Source of the DNA: Auxenochlorella pyrenoidosa
Taxonomy: Eukaryota > Chlorophyta > Trebouxiophyceae > Chlorellales > Chlorellaceae
Reading direction: 5' to 3'
Assembly (NCBI GenBank): GCA_001430745.1
Contig: KQ482063.1
Location: forward strand, 542,084 to 558,523
DNA length: 16,440 bases
Made by a program: the position numbers and the translations under genes. How positions within the stretch are numbered: the first letter of the stretch is position 1; each line of letters starts with the position of its first letter. Below the pieces are notes generated by a model, which was given only the letters and a program-made list of their open reading frames with translations, did no database searches and was not told where the DNA came from. Below are positions 1 through 8,362 of this stretch, in pieces.

Positions 1-9
1 CACACACAG

Positions 10-632
10 ATGATCTACTGCAACGCCGAGGGCATCCAGTGGGTGGACAACTACCGAGTGGTGGTCACCAGCGACAAGGCCAAGGCGCGGCAGCCCTACT
101 GGTGCGCGGGCGCGCCAGCGGGCGGGTCTGCTCTGCTGTCGCCGCCGCCGCTTGGTGCCCTGCTGCGGCGTCACCGCAGCAGGGCGTGCTGCGCGCGTGC
201 CGGCTGTGCCCAGTGCTCGCCACGGCGCAGCCGCAGCGACCCCCGTCGCAAGCTCGGTTCGAGCGGGGGCCATCAGCCAACTTGATTTTTGGTTGAACGC
301 CACCTTTACTCCCCTCCCCCCTGCCCCGCAGGTGTGACCAGAAAGACCAGAGCGTGCACCTGGTGAGCAGCAGCCTGTGTACGCTGACCGTGCGGGGACG
401 CCGCAGCTGGCGTGCCTGCCTTCCACTGTTGACGCGCCACCGGCACTCTGTCGTGCCAGCGATCTGGTGCACGCCATAACAACTGCAACTCCTCTCTGCT
501 GCATTGTTTTGTGCACTGCAGTTTGCAATGCCACGAGCCTGGGACCCTTATGCCCCCGCCAGCGAGGCACTGGCCAAGGCGGCAGCAGAGGAGGCGACCC
601 GGGACGCTGACCATGCAGCTGCCGAGCTGTGA
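10..632 (+). CDS. 3' part of an unidentified spliced gene (left edge)
   Basis: Proposed exons are 10-101, 332-362 and 522-632 (TGA 630-632). The first follows a CAG at the window edge, so the gene probably starts further left and the ATG at 10 need not be the start. The intron at 102-331 has a GTGCGC donor and a pyrimidine-rich CCCCGCAG acceptor; the intron at 363-521 has GTGAGC and CACTGCAG. Phases agree across both joins and give 77 residues. The first part holds IYCNAEGIQWVDNYRVVV and a second cysteine pair around PYWCDQ; the tail is Ala/Glu-rich (ASEALAKAAAEEATRDADHA) and probably helical. TGTAA at 689 supports the 3' end. I do not recognise the family. The 31-nt middle exon is the weakest element. 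Nothing links it to the esterase genes, and it converges with gene A. Confidence 0.5.
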
Positions 633-688
633 CGTGGCCCCACGTGCCAGCGCGGTTGTCTGCCTGCATGCAGCCTAAGCCACCGCAT

Positions 689-693
689 TGTAA
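689..693 (+). terminator. TGTAA poly(A) signal of the left-edge gene
   Basis: TGTAA lies 57 nt after the stop at 632. TGTAA is the usual polyadenylation signal of chlorophyte nuclear genes, so cleavage would be expected 10-20 nt further on. Confidence 0.5.
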
Positions 694-920
694 ATGCTCA
701 GAATGCGCGTGCGTGCATGACTGAACTCCCACCTTGCAGCAGCTGCTTCCTGCTCCCTACTCTTTATGGACTGCTGTGTTGCTCGATAACTGCCGCATGC
801 AAATCTTGACCAGGCGCTGCGCGCTGCGGACCTGGGCATTCTGGACAGCGCGTGCTGCCCTCACAACCACCGCAGCCTGCGCAAGGTTTGTGTTGCATCA
901 GCATGTTCTGCGCATGCTCA
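694..920. other. convergent 3' spacer between the left-edge gene and gene A
   Basis: These 227 bases lie between the plus-strand TGTAA at 689-693 and the minus-strand TGTAA at 925-921. A protein-like stretch is readable on the plus strand at 805-880, but it has no usable start or compatible splice phase, so I leave it unannotated. No RNA gene or repeat is seen. Confidence 0.4.
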
Positions 921-925
921 TTACA
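921..925 (-). terminator. TGTAA poly(A) signal of gene A
   Basis: TTACA on the plus strand reads TGTAA on the minus strand, 71 nt beyond the gene A stop (998-996). It supports placing the last exon of gene A at 1068-996 rather than ending the gene at the stop near 1243. Confidence 0.55.
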
Positions 926-995
926 GTGTGTGTGTGTGTGGCAGCGTGGTGGCAACGAGGGATGAGGGCCCGCTGCTGCTGCTGTTGCAACGCTG

Positions 996-3922
996 TCACA
1001 GCTGGGGCAGCTTCAGGTCTGCTATCGAGCGCCAGAGGGACCAGATCCAGATGTTGTACACTCCAGGACTGCAGGGGTGGGAATCAGAACAGCACGTGCG
1101 AGGGACGAGTGAGTCCCGCGGATTGCTGACACCAGCAGCACAGCAGGCATGGCTGCATCAGGGTGGCCACAGTTCATGAGATTCAGGGGACCATGCCCTC
1201 TGCAGTCTCTCCCCTCTCAAGGGAGGCCGATGCCACTTAATGTTACCCGGGAAGATGAGGCCGATGCCTCTTCGTATGCCCCAGGAAGTTGGGTGCATCC
1301 CGTAGCCGCTGCTGCACGTGCCCACTCACCCCAACCCTCTGGCAGGCCAGCCAGACCCGGCCCCCTTGCCTGCAGAAGTGGGTGCAGTCCCAGGGCTTGG
1401 TGTGGCCGCCGTGCAGGATGACAGTGTCGTTCCAAGTGTGCTGTATGGGGATGCCCGATGCACGCCAGATGGGCAGGGACACGATGTTGCGCCAGCCCCC
1501 CGCGAGCACGTTGGTGTCGTTGCCTGTGAGCGTGCCATCAGGCTGCAGCTCGACCTGCAGGCAGTGGGGAGCAGGCAACGCAATCCCAAGTGGTCGAGGG
1601 AACAGGGCGTTGGAAGTGGGGATCAAGGTGCGGGGCCTGGCAGGCAGATGCGTGCATGGTGCGGCCAGCAGGCAGCAACGCGATGGCCCAGTTGCAGGGG
1701 CGCAGGGCGCCAGCCCACCGGCAGGCGCCTGCACGTGCCGTCCTTCAGCTTGGCTCGATCATCCGGGTGTGGGTACTCCCCTGCGCCCAGGGAGCGCGTG
1801 CGGGCAGACAGGGGAGCCAGCTGGGAGGTGAGCCGGGCGGCGGGATGAAGGGCCAATGGTGCTGGGCAGTCTGGCGCCGCAGCTGCGGCCGCACCCCTCT
1901 TGCGACCAAGGCCCCAAAGTGTGCCACGCAGCCTGAAAACCCGCGCCGCCCGCCCGGGCTCCCCACCTGCCCCCCCCCACCCCCCCACCTGCCCCCACCC
2001 CCCCACCCCCCACCCCGCCCCACCCCCACCCACCCACACTCCACCCCACACTCAACAAAGAAGGAAAAACATCCCGCACCGTGCTCCCAGCTGAAGTGCT
2101 GCGGCGAGTGGTCCCGCCAGATCATGATTGGCATCTCTGCCCTGTGGGCCTTCCAATAGTCGGCCATGCCCTGCCGGAGAGAGCCGAGGGGGTTGGTGCG
2201 CAGACAAGGGGCTTACAAAGGCGGCGAGCGTGTGGCTCCCCGACATCCGCAGGTGCGGGAGCAGCGTGGGGCTGCCAGGCGTGCGACTGCACGCACGCTT
2301 GCAAGCAGGGGGGCGACGCTCGACAGGCGCCCGGCAAGGGCGCCCGGCATTGCGGTCGCGCCAGCGCACACAGCAGGCTCGCTGCGGTTCATGGCAGCAG
2401 AAGGCGGCACGCCCAGCTCAGCCTGCCAGAGGCCTGCGTATTCACCTGGATCATGCCTGCATCCAGGGCCGGCACCCATCTGTTCACAATCCCAAAAAAT
2501 TGTTTGATGAAGTGCTTGCGCTTGTTGTGCCTGCAGTGGAGTAGCAGTGTTGCGGGTTGGGGTGGCTGGCCCGCCTCGGCACCACCCCAGGCACCTTGCG
2601 CCAGCACGTGCGCCCATCCCAGCATGCTGTAAACCTGCTCCTGCCGGCTGCGTCGGCATCCAAAAATCCAGCCCCCTCGCCCAGCCAGAGCCTCGCCCAC
2701 CCACTCCACCCCAGCAACCGTGCACTCACCACAGCCCAAAATTGAAGGAGACAATGTCTCGCTGCTTGCGGGCGTTGAGCACATCCAAGTTCTTCATGAA
2801 ATGCAGCATGTGGTCCCCAAAGTTTACGCGCATGTGGCACAGCATGGTGCCGCCCAGCAGGCGCATGCAGAAGGGCATGCCCTCGCCCGCGCCCTCAAAG
2901 CCCTTGGCAAGCTTTGCCAGGACAAGCTGCGGGGTTGAGGGAGGGGCCAAGAGCATCCCAACAAGCATTGCAAGGCTGGGCGGGATGGCAGACCGACAGA
3001 ATGCACAGGTAGGATGGGCGCCTGAGCAGGCAGGCAGGCAGGAATGCAGGCGGGCGGGTGGTCGTCCTGGCATGCTCTGTGGTCGCGCCCACACCCCGGC
3101 CAACAGCTCATCAAGCCATCCAGGTACCGGCCAGCAAGCAGTCAGGCAGCAGCAGCAACTCACCTCAACGTAATTTTTGTCGTAAGTGAACCTGTCGTGC
3201 ACATTCTGCCCCGGTGGCCAGATGAAGGGCGCCAGGAAGCAGGCCAGCTGCTTGTAGTAGCGCTGCGCGTTGCTGTCGCCCACCACCCACAGCGTGCGGT
3301 TGCGGATCTGGCGGAACAGGTCGCAGGGCAACATGTCCAGCAGTGACTGGTAGCGCCCCGGCATGGATCGCCACCGCCCCACCATCTCCGACACAAAGCT
3401 GCCGCTGCACTGCAGCAGGGAGGGCACGGTAAGGGAGCCACGAGGGGTGGTCAGCCTCTCTGTGTGCTCAAAGCATCGGCTGCTTCAACCTGTCCAGGTT
3501 GCTTGATGACAGCAGTCTGCAAGCATGCACCCCACCTGTTCAATGCCGTTGCAGCTCCACCCGCCTGCCAGCACAGGCATCGAGCCGTTGGCCACGGCAG
3601 CTATGTACTGCGCCCGGTGCTCTGCGGAGCAGTGTGCAGCCACTGCTGCCGCCTCGGCTGCTGCCTCCAGCGCCTCGGGAGAGGGGGCTGGGGGTGGGGG
3701 AGCCAGGCTTGCAGAGAGCAGGTACGGCGGCGGCGGGAGCCGTGGCGCGCCAGCTACCCCCGTGGCAGCGGCGGCGGCGGCACGGGCATCGCGCAACAGA
3801 TGCCTCGCTGCGTCTCCGCCCCGGTGTAAATCGCCTTTGTACAGCAACAGTAGCGCTGTTGCAAGGAGCAAGACAACCGCTGCCGCGGCCACGCGCTTGC
3901 TTCCTCGTGCAGCTTCTGTCAT
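996..3922 (-). CDS. gene A: PC-esterase/TBL-like O-acyltransferase, type II membrane protein
   Basis: Eight exons on the minus strand: 3922-3536, 3409-3164, 2926-2730, 2530-2446, 2170-2080, 1780-1719, 1554-1370 and 1068-996 (1326 nt, 441 residues). A signal-anchor helix spans about residues 11-28 after a short basic tail, followed by an Ala/Pro-rich stem. The core has WVVGDSNAQR with the putative nucleophile Ser175, a conserved MIWRDHSPQHF block, and WDCTHFCSPGVYN with Asp412 and His415 of the DxxH motif. GDS plus DxxH near the C-terminus defines the PC-esterase/TBL fold; plant relatives O-acetylate wall polysaccharides in the Golgi. Acetyltransferase versus esterase and the substrate are inference. 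Intron 7 starts with GC (GCAAGG); without it the frame runs past the conserved C-terminus to a stop near 1243. All exon boundaries match gene B, which lies head to head. Confidence 0.85.
1069..1369 (-). other. GC-AG intron 7 of gene A
   Basis: The donor reads CTGCAG then GCAAGG, the classic context of a GC donor; the acceptor is CACCCCTGCAG. It interrupts the codon after FC of DCTHFC in phase 2, exactly where gene B has a normal GTGAGC donor. Splicing yields SPGVYNIWIWSLWR, matching TPGVYNMWIWSLWR in gene B. Confidence 0.8.
1960..2048 (-). repeat. C-rich tract; dense G-run array on the gene A sense strand
   Basis: The plus strand is almost pure C with single A or AC interruptions. On the minus (sense) strand this gives more than ten runs of three or more G separated by 1-3 nt. 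It lies inside gene A intron 5 (2079-1781), starting about 30 nt past the donor. It meets the usual pattern for one or more intramolecular G-quadruplexes in the pre-mRNA. Confidence 0.85.
3027..3058 (-). repeat. CCTG/CCCG pyrimidine repeat in gene A intron 2
   Basis: CAGG/CGGG units on the plus strand read as CCTG/CCCG on the sense strand of gene A. The tract sits mid-intron (3163-2927) and is the same type as the arrays in gene B intron 6 and gene D intron 5. Confidence 0.7.
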
Positions 3923-5250
3923 AGGGCCGAGTATTAAAGCAATGAAATAAGTGATCCTTGATACTACACTTTGATGCTACTCGTCATGTCCAAAACCGGA
4001 CGCATGGAGGGAAAGATGCTGGCAGAGTTGCAGAACGGCACTGGGCGCGGCTGGAGGGGCGCTTCCATCTACTCTACCACGCAGGGCGGGCAATCGGCGC
4101 GCTGGTTTGGCAGGAGTTGAGCATAAGCATAGCAGCGTGCCCAGCACGGCGGTTGTGACAGCAGGCATGCAGCCAGAGTTATCTGGCTTCACTCCTCCCG
4201 CTTGTGGCGAAATGAGCTAGGCACTGCACCCACAAATAAAGGAAAATGCTGTGCTCACGCAAGAGCAGTGCATGGCGCTCGCTGGTAGCCACCAGCAGAA
4301 GACTGATCGGCCAGTGTAGCATTGTTTACGGGCAGCGCCGCTGGGGCCTTTGCGTACAACTGTGCAGGTGGGCGCAACGTCCCGTGTCCTCAATGTTTCA
4401 GATTTGACTGGTGAAAGGTATGAACGATGACCTAAGGCTTGGTGCATGAACACGTGCGAGGGCATGCACCTCATGAAACTTGAGCCGCCAACAGCGCGGC
4501 AGCATGCATGCGCATATGGGGGGCGCTGTGTGCGCGGGCCTTGGCCAAGTGCATCAATGCAACGCAGAGGGGCACATTGATTGAAGCCTGCATTTTCAGC
4601 TGGCGAATGCAACCTTGCAGCGAGCCTGCCAGGCTGGGGTGGGGTCGCGTTCAGGTGGATAGAGGTGGCGACGCCAGCAATAAAGACGCTTTTCCGGGAG
4701 GGGTGCAGCGCTGCATGCCTGCAAGGTCTCTGTTTACAGCCGGCTTGAATTCATTCACAGCGATGGACTCGTGCATGTTCACTGCAGTTCACTCTCATTG
4801 AGGACACACATGCGCATGCAAGTGCTGGCAAGCTAGTGTCGTCAGTGAGCTAGCGAGCGGGGCCCGCACGATGAACTGGAGGAACTGAAGGTCTACACCA
4901 TCCTTCTCGCCTGACGAACCAAGAAGAAGCTGCCAGCCTGGCCAAGCCGAGCCAAGAAAACCGCAGGGAGGGAAGGGAGGGAAGGACAGAACATCCTCGG
5001 CGCCTCTCCACTGCCAGGCAGCGGGGAGGACAGCAGGACACAGTGGAGCCAAGTCGGCAGCTCTCAGCCCACACGCATCTTCTCCTGGATCTCTCATAGA
5101 TTTCTCATATCAATGTGTATCGACAGGCGCTGAATTCAGCAGGAGCACAACTTCACAACTGGGGTGTTCAATGCCGCCTGCCGCAGTTTGCGTTTCTGAT
5201 CCGAATCTTCCAGCGCAGCCACTTGGCAAGAGTATGAGCAGTCAACAGCG
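3923..5250. promoter_or_regulatory. 1.3-kb intergenic region between divergent genes A and B (probable two-way promoter)
   Basis: No ORF here shows a recognisable domain, splice-consistent structure or similarity to the flanking genes. It should hold the promoters and 5' UTRs of both A and B. It is visibly richer in A/T than the genes: short AT-rich patches lie next to gene A (3930-3975), at 4230-4250 (ACAAATAAAGGAAAAT) and near 5095-5120. A purine run with GGGAGGGAAGGGAGGGAAGG occurs near 4966-4987. TTACA at 4735-4739 is a minus-strand TGTAA about 56 nt beyond a 100-codon minus-strand ORF (5097-4795), but that ORF has no other support. I cannot identify a defined TATA box or operator. Confidence 0.5.
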
Positions 5251-5254
5251 ATGA
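5234..5254 (+). promoter_or_regulatory. six-codon uORF ending on the gene B start codon
   Basis: ATG AGC AGT CAA CAG CGA TGA: its stop (5252-5254) overlaps the gene B ATG (5251-5253) in an ATGA arrangement. If the mRNA starts upstream, this could reduce initiation or make it depend on reinitiation. The transcript start is unknown. Confidence 0.4.
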
Positions 5255-7784
5255 CCGAGGCACTGCAGGATAGTGGCGGCAGCAAGCGGCTGCAGGCCAC
5301 GCTGCTGCTTGCCACGACCGCCGTTCTGCTCATCTGGCAGATTGATCGAAGAATTGGAGCCGGAGGGGTGTGGCATTTAATGCCCAGCAGCGACGCTTGG
5401 CCACCGGCGGCTGCTGCCGCTGGACCTGCCCTGCGGCATTTCCACCTGCCGCTCCAACCTGCTACACAGGCACAACCGCCCAGCCCCCCCACGCTGGAGG
5501 CGGCCATGGTAGCCCAGCTGTGCTCACCAGAGTACAGGGCGCAGCACGCCGCAGCAGTGGCATCCGGTGCTGAGCCAGCGCTGCTTGGCGGAGCACGGGA
5601 GTGCGAGGCCCTCTCTGACAAGGTGGGCGGCGCCTGATTCGCCCTCACGCCGCACAGGCGGCAGGCGCGGCATGCAGCTGGGCTCTCGCGACAGCCTGGC
5701 GGGTCACCTGCAGGCTTGAGGCAACGCTGTGTGCCTCTTGTGTATGGCAGGTACGTCCTGGGGCTGACCACCTCTCGCGCCTCCCTGACCGTGCCCTCCC
5801 CTCCGCAGTGCAGCGACAGCTTTGTGTCGGAGATGGTGGGGCGGTGGCGATCCATGCCGGGGCGCTACCAGTCGCTGCTGAACATGTTGCCCTGCGACCT
5901 GTTCCGCCAGATCCGCAACCGCACTCTGTGGGTGGTGGGCGACAGCAACGCGCAGCGCTTCTACAAGCAGCTCAGCTGCTTCCTGGCGCCCTTCCACTGG
6001 CCGCCGGGGCAGAGCGTGCTCAGCCCCTACACTGACGACCACAATTACCAAGCGGTGAGGCAGCTGATCCCCTTGGGTCGCGTGCCTTAGGGTCGTCCTG
6101 GCTGCAGGCCGCCGGGTGCTGGGAACAGGGTAGGAACAGGGCAAGGCTGGCAGGTTGGCCCGAGCCGAGCCGAGCCAAGTCAGGGCCACGTGCGCCCGCC
6201 TGCTGTGCAGCATGGCAGCGGTCTGTCGTGCGTGTTGCATCGCCGGTGCCAGCGTGTCCCACCCTGCTCTGCAGGTCATCTACCGGCGGCTGGTTGCTGA
6301 CTGGGAGGGCGGCGGCGAGGCCGTCCCCTGGTGTGTCCGCCTGCTGGGCGGCACCTTGCTGTGCCACTTCAGGGTCAACGTGGTGGGCCACCTGCTGCAC
6401 GTGCTGAAGAATCTGGATGTCTTGAGCGTCCGCAAGCAGGACATTGTCTCCTTCAACATCGGGCTGTGGTGAGCATGCTGCAGAGCGGCATGGGGCATGG
6501 GCATGGCCGATGCAGCATGGGACGGGCCGCTCTCCCACCGGTGTCCACACCAGAGTGCTGTGGGCTGCTGTGGTGTTGGTAGAGCCGCATGCTGCAGCAG
6601 AGTATGTTTGCAGCCCGTGGCTGTTGACTCCACAGTCAGCTTGCTGGCCTTGCGCTGGGCTTTGCTGCCATCTGGGCCCGGTGACACTTCGTGCCGCTGC
6701 CCCATGCAGGCACCACAAAGAAAACCGTGTGATCCGCAGATACGGCAGAATTGTGAACAAGCCGGTGCACTCTTACGATTCCAGCCTGATCCAGGTGCAC
6801 GCGACATGAGCTGGGGCAGCAGCCAGGCTTACATTTTCTGCTCCATCCGGCCGCCAGCAGGTGGTGTGCATGCACTCTGCATGCTGCATGTGTGCAAGCC
6901 ACCGGTGCAGCCAATGTGAATTCCTTGCTGCAGTTGCTGGCTGATCTTTACGAGCAGCACAAGGCGCAGCTGCCGGTCATGATTTGGCGGGACAACTCGC
7001 CGCAGCACTTTCCCATCCCGCGCGGTGCGGCGTCCAGCCGCCGCGCCATGCCGCCCCTGCATGCGCGCCTGCCTGCCATCTGCTGGTACCCCTGCCTGGG
7101 CTTGCCTCACCAGGCCCTGCCTGTTGTGCCTCAATCTGGATGACACCGCTGCCCTGTGCTCGCAGGCGAGTACCCGGAGAAAGGGGAGGCATCAAAGCTA
7201 ACGAGTGGCGAATGTATGCGCCTTCCGGTCCGTCAACTGCCTATCTGCCTGGTCGCCTGCTTGCCTGCCGGGCCGCCTGCCTACCTGCCCGCCTGCCTAC
7301 CTGCCCACATGCTTGCCCGCCCGCCTGCCTGCCCCCCTGCCTGCCAACTGACCTGTCCTTGCTGCATTTGCCTTGCCTGATTGCCTGCAGGTTGACTTGC
7401 AGCCTGATGGCACGCTCACAGGCAACGACTCGACTGTGATGGCTGGGGGCTGGCGCAACATCATCTCAGCGCCCATCTGGCAGGCAGCGGGCATACCCAT
7501 ACAGCATACCTGGAATGACACCGTCGTGCTGCATGGCGGCCACGCCAAGCTCTGGGACTGCACCCACTTCTGCACGTGAGCGTTCTCAGCTGTAGTGTAG
7601 CGTGCATGCCGAGTGCTCACGTGCAGCTGGGGAGGAGCAAGCATGCTGAAGAAAGGTACGCAATCCTTTGCGAGTTTGCAAGTTCGCTTCGGCTACAGTC
7701 CCCTGCTGCAGGCCAGGCGTCTACAACATGTGGATTTGGTCGTTATGGAGGACAATACACAGCCTTCAGCTCCCGTTGCTCTAA
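5251..7784 (+). CDS. gene B: PC-esterase/TBL-like O-acyltransferase, paralogue of gene A
   Basis: Eight exons: 5251-5622, 5809-6054, 6275-6468, 6710-6794, 6934-7024, 7166-7227, 7391-7575 and 7712-7784 (1308 nt, 435 residues, TAA). Residues 14-29 form a signal-anchor helix, then a Pro/Ala-rich stem. WVVGDSNAQR places the putative nucleophile at Ser170; MIWRDNSPQHF follows; WDCTHFCTPGVYN gives Asp406 and His409 of the DxxH motif. Every intron phase equals that of gene A; only exons 1 and 3 differ in length (372 versus 387 nt and 194 versus 197 nt). ATGACCGAG matches the gene A start. The expected place is the Golgi lumen, acting on O-acetyl groups of glycans (family inference). TGTAA at 7816 marks the 3' end. 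Reading through the GTGAGC donor at 7576 would stop at once and lose the conserved tail. Confidence 0.87.
7239..7350 (+). repeat. CCTGCC-type pyrimidine array filling gene B intron 6
   Basis: Irregular units of GCCTGCC, ACCTGCC and GCCCGCC cover most of the intron at 7228-7390, up to the acceptor TTGCCTGCAG. It acts at least as an extended polypyrimidine tract. Units are imperfect, as expected from slippage. Confidence 0.75.
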
Positions 7785-8358
7785 ACTGCAGCGCAGCACT
7801 TGGCACCAAACAGTATGTAACAACCGATGCACTGGGGATTTCATCAACTGACAACACAGAGCAGTGTTGTTTGTACACGCAGCAATGGTTTAGCCTTGCT
7901 CCAAGCTCTGCATGCCCGTCATGAGGGCTTCCCTGCGCCGCACCAAGCGGCGCTGCTGCGCACGACATGGGAGATACTCAGGGAGGGGCCCATAAGGCGC
8001 AGGAGCCCCGCGCCCCGAGCGCCCTCAGCCACCCTTCTCTGTGCTCTGCGCGCCACGGGCCCGGCCCATCTGGTCTCGGTGTCTGTTTGCGGTGGCTGTT
8101 TGGAGCGTACCTCGCGAAAGCGACCGTGTTGACGCTCCCGGGATAACCCCAAGTGCTGTGAGATCGGCGCTAGAAAGCGGGTAGTGCCACAGCTGCCTGC
8201 ACAGCACCCCCGCCGCCGCTCCCAGAGCGTTGGCCTGCAGCAGTACTGCATCGTGCTCGACGCACTGCTGATGCCTGCACGCAGACGGCCGCTCTGCTTT
8301 GCAGCAAGCAACTCTTATTCAACGAACTGTACTGTGCAGGCCTGGCGATGCACCTCGG
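7785..8358 (+). promoter_or_regulatory. gene B 3' UTR and gene C upstream region
   Basis: 574 bases hold the gene B 3' UTR with TGTAA at 7816-7820, then presumed promoter and 5' UTR of gene C. ORFs here are short and lack domains. A pyrimidine-rich TGCTTTGCAG near 8294-8303 could be an acceptor of a 5' UTR intron for gene C, but no matching donor is clear. Confidence 0.4.
7816..7820 (+). terminator. TGTAA poly(A) signal of gene B
   Basis: TGTAA lies 32 nt after the gene B stop at 7784, the expected distance for a chlorophyte poly(A) signal. Confidence 0.65.
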
Positions 8359-8362
8359 ATGA
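8348..8362 (+). promoter_or_regulatory. four-codon uORF ending on the gene C start codon
   Basis: ATG CAC CTC GGA TGA: the stop (8360-8362) overlaps the chosen gene C ATG (8359-8361). This is the same ATGA arrangement as upstream of gene B, with an unrelated uORF sequence. Confidence 0.35.

Noticed and set aside
805..880. Protein-like plus-strand stretch (DQALRAADLGILDSACC) that could extend the left-edge gene.
   Set aside because: The preceding exon ends in a phase that does not fit, it lies beyond a good TGTAA signal, and the downstream open frame is the antisense shadow of gene A exon 8.
1243..1370. Read-through of gene A exon 7 to a stop at 1243 as the true C-terminus.
   Set aside because: It lacks the conserved PGVYN/IWIWSLWR tail, which is found intact at 1068-996 with the same length and phase as in gene B.
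3825..3829. Plus-strand TGTAA near 3826.
   Set aside because: It lies within exon 1 of gene A on the opposite strand, and no plus-strand gene ends there.
4795..5097. 100-codon minus-strand ORF followed by a minus-strand TGTAA at 4739-4735.
   Set aside because: No domain, paralogue or splice structure; TGTAA is a 5-base motif and occurs by chance.
8299..8358. Upstream start for gene C at 8299.
   Set aside because: The codon is TTG, not ATG; the first in-frame ATG is 8359 and gives a good signal peptide.
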